Shown piece by piece: positions 53,204-62,964 of a stretch of 64,000 bases of DNA. Every line of letters begins with the position of its first letter. Within the stretch, counting starts at the first letter, position 1. The position numbers and the translations under genes are program-made. The notes under the pieces were generated by a model. That model was not told the DNA's origin. It made no database searches and was given only the letters and a program-made list of their open reading frames with translations. The stretch covers positions 1,178,001 through 1,242,000 of the forward strand of contig BQMF02000028.1 of assembly GCA_027922465.2 (NCBI GenBank), given 5' to 3'. This stretch comes from Turritopsis dohrnii (lineage: Eukaryota > Cnidaria > Hydrozoa > Anthoathecata > Oceaniidae).

Positions 53204-55060
53204 TCATACAGCCGAACTACTTTTCAAATATTCTTCTGCGTTACGTTTATATGCCTGAGATTCTGAGCGCATTCTCAGCGTGTCCTTGTTACGACACGAA
53301 TGAAACAAGTATTCAGGATCTTTTAGTATTAATGTCCAAAATCCCTTGCCATATTTTGCAATACCTTTACACAAACAAACGTCTTCTTCCTTTGTGAATT
53401 TTACCCGCGTTTTGGTTTGTTCATTTACAACTTCTCTCTTCAAATTCACGTCAGAACTTATAAGTGGTACAAGCGCTCGATCTACATGCAAGTCAGTAGT
53501 GGCAGTTTCGTTAGCTGGAATGGTATTCGTTATTGTTATATCGTCGTCGTCGTTACCATTGCCAACAGCTTGTTCAGATGAACTACTGCAGGGCTGTGAC
53601 ATTATCGTTTCTGCTTGATCGAGTACTTGCTGATCGAATGTACGCGCCGTATTGTTGATTGATCTTAAAACGTCCATCATGCCTGCACTCACTTCCTTTC
53701 GTTTATCACCAATCAGTTTCTCCATGCATTGCTTGCTGCGTGAAGCAACATCTCTTGACAAACTCTTTTGATAAGCCACTTTGGCCACGTGAGAACTGTG
53801 CTTTTGGTCACGTGAAACTATTTCTCTTTCCGATTGGCTGAGTCTCTCAGCACTTTCCGTCTCCACAATTTGCCGATAGCGAGTCGGGTGTATGTATTTC
53901 CCAATAGCCTCGTGAACGAGGACGCTCATGGCTGACGAGAAGGCGGTGTATTGTTTCCCCTTGTTTGTAACGAGCAAATAGTCACAGTTTGGATTTAGTT
54001 TCGGTCGCACTAACTGGATATAGAAATCGAGAATCTCCATAGTTTCAGAATCGAGAATTACAGTGTCAAATAGATATCTTTCGGCAGTTTTAAATTCTTT
54101 TTGGTCGATGTAACCTCCATTGGTCTTTGCTTTATCAATCATTTCTATGGTTAAGTATTGATAGGTCATCGGTCTGGAGCACTTAACACGAACAAATAAA
54201 TACGTAGCAATGAATCTCGTTGCAAACGCCAGTTGAGATGCCGACACGTTTCGTTGGTCTCTGCATTCTTGTAGGATGTCTCGAAAACGATTGATGTGGT
54301 ATGGGATGACGTTTTCCATTTCCTCCAAGCTCGCCCAACTGTTTCGAGCAATGAGTGTCTCCAAATCCAGGTTCCGAGAATACTCGAGTCTCTTTCTCTT
54401 TCCGAGATTTTCTTTACCACGTCGTATGTAAACTTCGGTCACGGCAAAACAACGTAAAGTGCTGTCGGAGACACCGTTCGCTTTTCGAAAGTCCAGTATG
54501 TCTGATATTGATTTTAAGTAATTTAACGACGCCGAACAACTTAGTTTCCAGTCTTCTTCAAGTATTTTAAGGAAGTCCATAATGATGGAGGGTGTACCCA
54601 AGCAACAATCGACGAATTCTTCGGTTAAACACGATTCCGATTCCAGGTCGTCTACACTAGCCATTAAAAACTTCATACATCGTTGTGCACTTTGCTTTGC
54701 TTCTTTTTCAGGCTTCCCTCCTCCGCATGGTGTACGCAGCCAGTTCAAAAACGTCTTTCCAATACCATCGTTTATAGAAAAGGAAGGCTTGTGTGCCGTA
54801 CACACTTTCTTTCTGATTGGCTGTTGTGCCTCGACTTCTTCCCGTTTGATATCTGGAGCTTCGTCAAAATAGTAATACCAACAATGCTTGGCATCGATAT
54901 GCTTGCGTAAACCTCGACTGCTTTTAAAACCAATGTGTAGGCAATTTTGCACAGGGCAGATGTAAATATTTCTATCGTTTGGACGTAGTACCAACTTTCT
55001 CTTGTGTTTAGCAGCGCCATTGATTCCAACCCAGTTCACAACTAATGTTCTCTTCGACAT
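53204..55060 (-). CDS. C2H2 finger - tyrosine recombinase - telobox-like Myb protein, intact
   Basis: A single uninterrupted 618-residue frame. Residues 35-59 form a C2H2 finger (C35, C40, H54, H59; ICPVQNCLHIGFKSSRGLRK). Residues about 100-280 are helical and would be the core-binding domain. Tyrosine recombinase motifs follow: KCSRPMTYQYLTI (Arg 296), HPTRYRQIVETES (His 391, Arg 394), then DQKHSSHVAKVAYQKSLSR (His 421/424, candidate nucleophile Tyr 430). After an acidic linker, residues 552-605 are Myb-like (VKFTKEEDVCLCKGIAKYGK, then WTLILKDP), similar in spacing to TRF-type telobox Mybs, though the VDLKDKWR helix is degenerate (DTLRMRSESQ). It would cut and rejoin DNA in the nucleus. Unlike loci A-C it has no break. 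Similar proteins recur in aquatic invertebrates as far as I recall; whether domesticated or mobile is unknown. Confidence 0.75.
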   Translation of the reverse strand: MSKRTLVVNWVGINGAAKHKRKLVLRPNDRNIYICPVQNCLHIGFKSSRGLRKHIDAKHCWYYYFDEAPDIKREEVEAQQPIRKKVCTAHKPSFSINDGIGKTFLNWLRTPCGGGKPEKEAKQSAQRCMKFLMASVDDLESESCLTEEFVDCCLGTPSIIMDFLKILEEDWKLSCSASLNYLKSISDILDFRKANGVSDSTLRCFAVTEVYIRRGKENLGKRKRLEYSRNLDLETLIARNSWASLEEMENVIPYHINRFRDILQECRDQRNVSASQLAFATRFIATYLFVRVKCSRPMTYQYLTIEMIDKAKTNGGYIDQKEFKTAERYLFDTVILDSETMEILDFYIQLVRPKLNPNCDYLLVTNKGKQYTAFSSAMSVLVHEAIGKYIHPTRYRQIVETESAERLSQSEREIVSRDQKHSSHVAKVAYQKSLSRDVASRSKQCMEKLIGDKRKEVSAGMMDVLRSINNTARTFDQQVLDQAETIMSQPCSSSSEQAVGNGNDDDDITITNTIPANETATTDLHVDRALVPLISSDVNLKREVVNEQTKTRVKFTKEEDVCLCKGIAKYGKGFWTLILKDPEYLFHSCRNKDTLRMRSESQAYKRNAEEYLKSSSAV

Positions 55061-55069
55061 TTTTAAAAC

Positions 55070-57118
55070 TTTTTTATTTTATTTGAAAACATTTTTTATA
55101 ACTTTAAACATATGACATTTAACTTAAAGATTTACACAAATAAAAAACGATAACTTAGTTCTTTCAACTTGAATGACATATTTATACCGTAGTGCGTTTC
55201 ACAGGAGAGTCATTTATTCATTCCTTTTGACAAAGGAACAATGTATTCCTTTTTAGTAGTATACACGAACTGTTCCATTACAAAAAGAATAGTTCGTGCC
55301 TTACGTAGTGAACAATTAAGACTTAATGAAAAGGAAACATTTTGGAGTGCGCGATGGAAGAAAACGATCCTGTTAAGACACTCCATATCGATCTCCACAG
55401 TAGTGAACAAACTTTTCATTCACAAAAGAACAAGAGTGCACGATTTGTATAACAATGAAACACGGAGAACGTTATAGACTATTAAGGAACAATTAAGCGT
55501 GTCAAACTCTGTTCATTGACAGTTCACTGTCAAAATATTCTCAAGGGCCTTTCAACAAGAGCTTGAATGGGACAAACAACCCGAGTAAAAATTATAGAGC
55601 TACAATAAGGTATTTTATCTTTATTTTGCTGGACGTGTTCTTATGACCACTGTATATGAAAATGGCGAGTTTGACACAATTTCCACCATCCAAATCGATC
55701 AGAATCTTGATAAAGATGAGTTCTCAAATGCTAATGTGAAGTTAGCAGAACAAAAGAAGGATTGAAAATACGACCTTGTAAAGCAGAAAGTGACAGGAGA
55801 AAATATTATGAAGGCAATGATAGATAGTAGAAGATTAGGGAGCAGAAAAGTACCTTAAAGGAGAAATTTTGGCAGGAAGAAATTTTGGCGGATTGGTTCA
55901 GAAACCCCCAAAATCCAGCTATATTTCTTGACGCCAAATATAATTATTTTTGGGATCCGCCAAATTTGATTATTTTCGTAAACCGCCAATCAAAAGGAAT
56001 CAAAAGGTATAAAATGCTTGAATTTCAGTATTGCATATCATTATTTCATTTTGCATCAATCAGCACTAACGATTGCTGGTCTCTTCTGACCCTTGTTTTA
56101 TTAGCTGACTCTCTGTGAACCGGTGAGATAAAGGTTCTGATGTCGCAAAAGCGAGTATTGATGGATTGGATAACAAAAGTTGTGAAACGCATTCTCTCCC
56201 AAGGAAACGTTCTTTGTGCGTTCTCAATTGGTTGCTCAATCTCAAAAGAAATTGTGACATTGTCTTTGCTTCGTCTTCTTTCTCCGTAGGAAACTTTATT
56301 ATGTTCTGGTGCGAAGTCCTTGGAAATTATTCCGCTTATTTCATATACTACTTTACCCACGGTACACCTGGCTTTACAATAATCTTCACAGAACCTTGTA
56401 TCTCTGAACTTTTGACGATATTTTCTTTGTGGAAGGGCAAATAAGTGAAACCAACTATAAATTTTAATTCCATTCTTATTTCTTCATTTTCCCATCATTT
56501 GTCTGTTCTATACCAGGCTGAACACAAACGGAACAAGTCCCTAAATGTAAGGTTTATAATATACTTAAAATCGTGTCACATGGTCGACTCCCTTCAATCT
56601 CAAAACGTCATTATTACATTATTATTGCAAGTTATGGTTGTACTAGATAAGATAATATAATAATAACTAGTTCAATTTCATTTGTTGACATCTTGTTATG
56701 GCTGTATTCCTATCACTCTAAACCTCAAGCTGCATTGTTTCTAATCACCTCCGTTGCATGTGATATTTTTCAACAAATTTACACTAAGGTTAACGATAAA
56801 TTGACTGCTACACTTGGTTATAAGACAAAATTATGATATTCTGATCTTCTCAGGTTGCATTGATAGAAAACCTTTAAGTTACAGATGGTTTCAGTCTATT
56901 TTGAGAGTACAAAACCAGCGGATGTATTTACAAGATTTCAAAGAATTGCGTCCGTAAGATGAGATGAGATGAGTAGGTGTGTTATCATAATCTTTCGAAC
57001 AATCAACAACCTGAACCCATTTTTAAGTACAGAGTTATACAGTTAAACATTTTATATAGCCCTGTGGTTGTCTTATCTGCAGAAGCAAAGGTATAAGAAA
57101 AGGGATTAAACTGTTATT
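55070..57118. other. No gene recognised
   Basis: The 5' flank of the recombinase gene and a long AT-rich stretch. 55885-56000 has repeated AATTTTGGCGGA-like and CCGCCAAATTTGAT-like strings, perhaps a MITE remnant. No supported ORF. Confidence 0.4.
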
Positions 57119-57376
57119 ATGAACACTAAATTCCATAAACTTTTGTTATTAGCATCACTTTTGATGAGTGTGAAATTAGTTAGCGGAAAGAAGAACAAGA
57201 GGAATCATCACCCAGAGATGATGTTTACGAATTACAATTATAATGAGAAAGTTACTATATTTTTTACTTACTTTTTCATCCATTGTAAACGACAAAGAAG
57301 GAAACTTATGTATTACACCATGCATCCACCATATCCTAATCACCATGCTACTATTGCACGAACTTTAGTGAAGTGA
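57119..57376 (+). CDS. Possible small secreted protein or first exon
   Basis: The frame opens MNTKFHKLLLLASLLMSVKL followed by VSGKKNKRNHH, a good signal peptide (basic start, leucine-rich core, small residues before the likely cut after VSG). The rest (85 residues) is basic, histidine- and tyrosine-rich. A TATA-like TTTATATAG lies about 65 bases upstream. There may be an intron after the first 40 or so residues. No family recognised. It is the only candidate host-type gene in the window, and a weak one. Confidence 0.3.
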   Translation: MNTKFHKLLLLASLLMSVKLVSGKKNKRNHHPEMMFTNYNYNEKVTIFFTYFFIHCKRQRRKLMYYTMHPPYPNHHATIARTLVK

Positions 57377-57602
57377 ACGCGTTCCCGAAAATGAAATTTT
57401 CAAATTCGGGAACAAAATGGAACAACATATTTTAATTTCGGGAACATGTTCCCGAAAATGAAGTTTCTATTTTTAAATTCAGGAACAAAGGGAACAACAA
57501 GTTTCAATTTCGGGAACATGTTCCCGAAAATGAAAAATTAATTTCAATATCGGGAACAAAATTTAAAAACGGGAACATCGAATTTCATTTTCGGGAACAT
57601 GC
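57375..57602. repeat. Cluster of GGGAACATGTTCCC palindromes
   Basis: Two perfect 16-bp palindromes CGGGAACATGTTCCCG (57439-57454, 57511-57526), 72 bases apart, within a 230-bp block where TTCCCGAAAATGAAA and its complement alternate. It may be the folded ends of a non-autonomous element. A similar string (TTTCATTTTCGGGA) is at 43292. Confidence 0.8.
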
Positions 57603-57608
57603 ATATTG

Positions 57609-57628
57609 TTATTTATTTATTTATTTGT

Positions 57629-57667
<39 letters not shown>

Positions 57668-57670
57668 TTT
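57609..57670. repeat. (TTTA)n microsatellite
   Basis: About 15 copies of a TTTA tetranucleotide with one GTTT variant, adjoining the palindrome cluster. Confidence 0.95.
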
Positions 57671-57672
57671 GA

Positions 57673-58430
57673 ACTAATAATTTCTCACGTTAATGAGTAT
57701 CGATATCAAACGGAGAAAATTTGATACTCTTGATAAATTTCGAGTGACCTTTGGCAGGAACATGAAGTGCTGTCTTGCCCAGACATATTAACGAAGTTGT
57801 AAGTGCCAATTTTCATTTCTGGATCAACTGTTGTGATCAATAGGCTAATAATTACTCTTGATGTAATGTTTTGGAAGTAACAATTAAATTGATTTGCTCA
57901 GTCCATTATACTTTATCTTAATAGTGCCAGCTGGATTATTATAATAAGATATAATGAACTGTTAGATTATTTTGACCCCCTGGGGTTTACGCTTATGACC
58001 TAACCCTAACCCAACAATAACAAAGAAAATCTAACAAGTCATAACTCACAGTTTGCAGTTTGTAAATGTTTTTTAGAATAGATATCTTTTGTCAATCTGT
58101 TATCTTTATTTTAGTTTAATTGTCACATAAAAGTTTAGATCTTTTGCAATAAATAAGTCAAATTAGGACTTTCTATATGCGTATTGAATGTTGATTGTGA
58201 TTGTATTTTAGTTTATACTAATACTCAACGGCATGCGCAAGCGTACTTTAATCTTCGCAGCCAAATCACGTCAACCTACCATTTTCTTTCTGCTTCAATT
58301 CCATTATGCTTAAATTCATTATTCTAAGCCTCTCTCTCTGTTCAGCTCACATCGATTAAAACCTGTAAAAAAATTTTTACACGGGTTACTAGTTCTTATA
58401 TAAACAGTAACACATAAACTATCCCGGTTT
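57673..58430. other. No gene recognised
   Basis: AT-rich flank of the Ginger element. Confidence 0.4.
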
Positions 58431-58688
58431 AGCAGCTTATAATCACTCCCTGACAAAAAGTGCTCCCCCAGTACTTACTTCCTAGTAAAAAACTACTCCC
58501 TCAGTACTTTTTTCCTAGTAAATAAGTACTCCCTTTAGGAAATAAGTACTCCCCAAAGGGATTACTTATTTCCTAGGCCAAAGTAACTCCTTTTTCAAAG
58601 ATGTCATTACATTGCATTGCATTGTGAAATGATTTATTCGAACTTCATTCGAACTTGATGCTGTGAAAACCCACGTTTTGGAAAGGGA

Positions 58689-60179
58689 TTGACTTTTAAA
58701 ACTACGAAGATCACGGAAACAATGGCACATCATGTTGATTTTGATGCTATCGAAAAATATTTGCGTGAAAAAACGTTTCCATGTGAGGTGGCCGGAGATA
58801 AAGGGAAAAAAGCAAACTTTCGAAAAGCATGCAAGGCATTTAGCATTGTAAACGGCCAGCTAATGTACAAAGATTCAAGACTTGTAATTTCTTCAAAGGA
58901 GACTCAACAAACGATAATCTATGATAATCATTTTGGATTAGGGGAAGACTCTAAAGCAAAAGCAATGGCTGCTCATCGTGGAAGGGATTCAACACATCAG
59001 AAAATCGTGGCTAGATTTTTCTGGCACAATGTCAAAAGTGATGTGGAAGAGTTTATCAAGAAATGTGACCAGTGCCAAAAACATGGTAAAATAAAAAAAG
59101 TATCTTCTGAGCTCCATAGTATTCCTGTAAAAAACGAAGTTATGCAGCAAGTTGGTGTCGATGTTTGTAATCTGCCTCAAGTCGACGAATTTAAGCATCT
59201 AATTGTGTGCATAGACTATTTTACGAAATGGTCTGAAGCAAAGCCCACCAAAGACAAAACAGCTGCTACAATTGCGCAGTTTTTGTATGAAATCATTTGC
59301 CGTCATGGATGCATCAAAGTGCAAATCAATGATCAAGGAAGAGAGTTTGTCAACGAAGTGATCGAACATCTGCACAGAATGACTGGCACCGCACAACGCG
59401 TAACATCTGCGTACCATCCCCAATCCAATGGACTTTGTGAGCAGCAAAACCGAACTATCAAGGACTCATTGGTGAAGGTTCTTGATGAAAACGCCACCGA
59501 ATGGCCATATATCATCGAAGGAATTTTGTTTGCGCATAGGGTTAGTAGACACACATCGACAAAATATTTACCCTTTTTTCTTCTGTACAACCGAGAGCCA
59601 ACATTACCCATCGACATTAAACATAATTTATTCCATAATGTTGATGACAGCACTGACGAACCATTCGATAAAAAAACGTTCCATGCGGTTCTTTCAAATG
59701 CAATTTCTATGAGAGAAAAAGTTCATAAACACGTAGGTGAAAACATTCAATCAGCGCAGAAGAAACAACAACGTGATTATAATCGACGCCACCAAGTGCC
59801 AAACGTTGTCAAGGTTGGTCAGAAGGTGCTTCTAAAGAACCAAAAGAGGGAGGACAGAAAAGGCGGCAAATTTTCATTCAAGTGGCTCGGTCCATACACA
59901 GTTCAAGCGATATCAAAGAAGAACCTATACTCTTTGACTAACAAGAATGGAAAGGAAATCAAAAAGAAGTACAGTATCTCTCTGTTGAAACCATACGTGG
60001 ATCCAACTCCTATCGTTGTGAATGATGAAAAGCCTCCTGTTGACACAAAAATTGCTTCTTCTGCTTCAATGGACCAGCGGTGCCTGTTCATGAAAAGATC
60101 AATTCTTCCGCTCCAGGCAACCAGCAACTTCCAAATTTATGGCCCAAACTACCAAATGAAATCATTGAAAAGATTTTGA
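58689..60179 (+). CDS. Ginger integrase-like transposase
   Basis: The frame is 496 residues; ATG 58722 may be the real start, since it begins MAHHVDFDAIEKYL. It has an HHCC zinc site (AAHRGRDSTHQKIVARFFWH, then KKCDQCQKHG), the DDE core (VGVDVCNLP Asp about 157, INDQGREF Asp about 214, GLCEQQNR Glu about 249) and a GPY/F-type end (FSFKWLGPYTV, about residue 394). No RT or protease of a retroelement is next to it, which separates it from LTR elements. A frameshift near 60070 splits off the downstream domains. It would cut and paste the element. Confidence 0.85.
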   Translation: MTFKTTKITETMAHHVDFDAIEKYLREKTFPCEVAGDKGKKANFRKACKAFSIVNGQLMYKDSRLVISSKETQQTIIYDNHFGLGEDSKAKAMAAHRGRDSTHQKIVARFFWHNVKSDVEEFIKKCDQCQKHGKIKKVSSELHSIPVKNEVMQQVGVDVCNLPQVDEFKHLIVCIDYFTKWSEAKPTKDKTAATIAQFLYEIICRHGCIKVQINDQGREFVNEVIEHLHRMTGTAQRVTSAYHPQSNGLCEQQNRTIKDSLVKVLDENATEWPYIIEGILFAHRVSRHTSTKYLPFFLLYNREPTLPIDIKHNLFHNVDDSTDEPFDKKTFHAVLSNAISMREKVHKHVGENIQSAQKKQQRDYNRRHQVPNVVKVGQKVLLKNQKREDRKGGKFSFKWLGPYTVQAISKKNLYSLTNKNGKEIKKKYSISLLKPYVDPTPIVVNDEKPPVDTKIASSASMDQRCLFMKRSILPLQATSNFQIYGPNYQMKSLKRF

Positions 60180-60436
60180 TTGACTCTGTGAAGTCCTCCG
60201 ATAACGTAGTAGAAACATATAGAGCTGTATCACGCACCTGTTTAAAATTCAAAGAGATCGTACAAAGAAAACAAGAATCACTTCTTCCTCGGTTATACAT
60301 CAAATTTCAAGATCGCATGCTTGATACATTACCTCGATGGAACGGCATGATTAAAGTGAGTGTACGGAAAGTTGTGAAAATATTTGGCCCTTTTAGTGGG
60401 GTTGGAGTTAATTTAGCTGACATGATTAACAATTAA
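60080..60436 (+). pseudogene. F-box-like region of the Ginger protein
   Basis: The frame holds LWPKLPNEIIEKILIDSVKS and TYRAVSRTCLKFKEIV, an F-box-like pattern (LPxE, hydrophobic helix, then VCxxW-like region as TCLKF). It goes on with LPRWNGMIKVSVRKVVKIFG and GVGVNLADMINN to an in-frame TAA at 60434-60436. The following codons continue KWKSAWLIIRPEKHSW in the same frame, so the TAA is probably a mutation. F-box proteins link substrates to SCF ubiquitin ligases; a role here is inference. Confidence 0.55.
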
Positions 60437-61346
60437 AAATGGAAATCCGCATGGCTTATTATTCGTCCTGAAAAGCATTCCTGGTTTACAGTCGAAAGAA
60501 TCTTCTGGAAATCATCTGGAAAACCTACAGATCAAACGAAAGAAATTTCAAGAGCCAATGAGAGTCATGTCATTTTCTGGCTAAAGAATGATCTTTATAA
60601 CCTCCAGATTGAAGACGAACAAATCCTTCGCTCTCAAAATTCATGGTTGAATGATCGGATCATGGACGCTGCCCAGAAGCTTATTTGTAAAGAGCTGGGA
60701 GCTGATTACCAATCTGTCTTGAACGTGCAAAAACGTGGCAATGCACCATATCGACCAGTTAGCAATGACCACATTCAGCTACTGCATGATGGCTCTAACC
60801 ACTAGTTGCTCACATTTTCCTCTAATGGTAGGGTTCAGATCTGTGACAGCTTGAAGACATCCCTCACCCGATCTACAAAGAAATGTGTAAGTAAGTAAGT
60901 AAGTAAGTAACGGGAGTTTTTAGTCCTTGGGCTTCCATCCGTAATGGTTGGTTCTTCCGCCCGCCGACTTGCAACTATTAGTTGACTTACCGCCAGAGAT
61001 ACGTATAGCATTGCTCTAACTTGCCCGAAGGCCAGTGTGCAGTCAGTCGATGGCTCCTAATGGGCTGATACGCTGCTTTTAAAGCGCATCGGAGTGGTGT
61101 ATTCTAGATGCGTTGTACAAGAACATTGTTAACGAGAGTGAGAAATTGGTTATCAACTTCCTTCCCGTGCAAAAACAGCCTGATGGCTTCAATTGTGGCC
61201 CATTCGCTGTGGCCTTTGCAGCAGAAATTTTGAATGGGTCATCGCCCATGGAGGCCCATTTTGATGTTGGAAAAATGCGAGGCCATCTTATCTTGTGTTT
61301 GATAAAGAAGAACTTGTCGCCATTCCCTGAAGTCAAAATTCCCTAA
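60437..61346 (+). pseudogene. C48/Ulp1-like cysteine protease of the Ginger element
   Basis: In frame with the F-box region it reads NESHVIFWLKNDLYNLQIED, LRSQNSWLNDRIMDAAQKLI (the WLND motif of Ulp1 proteases), GSNH followed by a TAG where Trp is expected (catalytic His), QICDSL (Asp), and after a 220-bp interruption QKQPDGFNCGPFAVAFAAEI with the oxyanion Gln and catalytic Cys. The interruption (60887-61100) starts with GTAAGT repeats and ends in CTAG, so it may be an intron or a small insertion. Ulp1-like enzymes cleave SUMO-type conjugates. All catalytic residues remain but stops disable this copy. Confidence 0.7.
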
Positions 61347-61810
61347 TCAAAACTTATAATGAGGCTAGCTGCCGAAAAATAACTGGCACTTCTATAACTA
61401 TTATAAGCTACCTGTATGCAAGTATTAATGCTGATAGTGTGCTGAAGACACAGGAATGTAGGATATGTCAAAATGTTTTATTTTTCTTTTTGTTATGTGC
61501 GTTTGTTTTCATTCCCCTCAGTTATTTCAAGCACCGTCCTTTCCATTAAACAGAAAATCAGTAATCCTTTTACAGAAATTCGCATATTCATGGGACGATT
61601 TGGTGTGTAGTTTACCGAAACGGCTCAAGGGCATAAAAAGGGGAGTACTTATTTCCAAGGGGAAGTACAAATTTACTAGGAAATAAGGAATCCCGAGAGT
61701 ACTTATTTCTTAGGAAAAAGGTACTGGGGAGTATTTATTTCCTAGGAAATAAGTACTGGGGAGTACTCATTGAGGGGAGTACTTTTAGGCGGTGACACCG
61801 GGATGATTTT

Positions 61811-62359
61811 CACCGTATGATCACAATTATCTCGTCTTGCGGGAACGGGATGGTATTTCACGCGTGCACATTAATAAAAACTTTATATAAACAATGACAA
61901 AAAACTAGCCCGAGACGATTTTCATCCCGCTCTGCGTGAATGAAAAACTCCATATGATTAGCCTCTTAAAAATACTCTAAGGTCAATCTTGCAAGAGACG
62001 CATGCGTGAAAAGCGAGTATGTTAATCATGATAAAATCAAAAATAAATTAAGATTTCAATTCATAAATTTTCAAATCATTAACTTCAGTAAAAATATCTT
62101 CATTTTCCATGTAATCTTACTATCAAAATTCCCAATCTGCTATGCTGACAGAGAGAATAAAAGCATAAACTTGCTGATGATTTACACTTCCTACATTTGC
62201 TATATTAGGCAATAAACATTAATCGGATTTAAGTGTCACTGTTGTTAGTACAAAAAGCCTTGTGAGAATGTTATTGTTTTATCGGAAATTTGTCTTTATT
62301 ATTCAGTAATTATGCTCTATATCAAAACTCTGAAAAGAAAGTTCAATCCTGACGTATAA
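61811..62359. other. No gene recognised
   Basis: AT-rich; 61800-61960 repeats CCCG-ended strings (CGGGATGATTTTCACCG, GATTTTCATCCCGC) and might be the outer end of the Ginger element. Confidence 0.4.
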
Positions 62360-62961
62360 AGGTTAATTTACACGGTACGATTTTTCATACGATTTTTGTC
62401 GTACAGGTCGTATCGCATTGTGTAAACATAAAAAATCGTACGAAATTGTGTTGTATTATGGTGTCGTGCACGACAAAAAAAAGTTAAACATGTTTAACAT
62501 TCAAACGACATCGTACGAAAATTAACCAATCATATCGAAGCAGGCAATACTTCAAGTGAGGGAAAAGAGAAAAAGACAAAATATTTTTATCTCTATCCTT
62601 TTTAGCAATATCTTTTTGAATTAGAGAGAGCAAAAAATCGACATCTTCTGGTCTCATTCTCAAATAATTGGCATATATGGCAACTTCTTCATTTCGAAGT
62701 TCCAAATTAGTATAGAGACCTTTTAAATCTCTTCTTTTCAACCATTACTTGGTCCACTCTGAACGTGTTTTACGTTTCTTCTTTGCTTTTGTGTTATCTT
62801 CAATTTAAAAAATGCGGATATTTTGATATCGCGCAGTACAGCTTCATAACTCTCCATTTTATTCATTAAAAATCATTTCTCTCTTCTGAGTGTCGTAACG
62901 TGTAAACACACTGTGTACGACAAAAATCGTACGACAAAAATCGTACCATGTAAATTGCCCT
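62360..62961. mobile_element. Harbinger-derived non-autonomous element, 602 bp
   Basis: Left end AGGTTAATTTACACGGTACG and the complement of the right end AGGGCAATTTACATGGTACG are TIRs that extend over about 45 bases with ATTTTTGTCGTACG repeats. TAA flanks both sides (62357-62359, 62962-62964), as in Harbinger. The inside keeps a transposase fragment on the minus strand. It looks like a recent internal-deletion derivative. Confidence 0.85.
62484..62741 (-). pseudogene. Harbinger transposase N-terminal fragment
   Basis: It reads KRRDLKGLYTNLELRNEEVA, IYANYLRMRPEDVDFLLSLI and QKDIAKKDRDKN, the conserved N-terminal helices of HARBI1-type transposases (YLRM...F..LL..I.P.I.K). The catalytic part is absent, in keeping with an internally deleted element. 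The frame before 62741 continues the match for a few residues. Confidence 0.6.
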
Positions 62962-62964
62962 TAA

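Larger units (their letters stand above)
58435..61810 (+). mobile_element. Ginger-type DNA transposon with F-box and Ulp1-like cargo
   Basis: Both ends are rich in the same short motif in opposite orientation: TTCCTAGTAAATAAGTACTC at the left (58475-58580) and its inverse CTAGGAAATAAGTACTGGGG at the right (61640-61790). ATCCCGGT (58421) and ACCGGGAT (61797) lie near the outer limits. Inside are an integrase-like transposase, an F-box-like region and a C48-type cysteine protease, all on the plus strand. Ginger elements are known to carry a gypsy-like integrase and sometimes Ulp1 proteases. Exact ends and target duplication were not resolved. Confidence 0.75.

Noticed and set aside
55241..55477. 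Small plus-strand ORF upstream of the recombinase gene
   Set aside because: No motif, no homologous exon seen elsewhere, and overlapped by an equally long ORF on the other strand.
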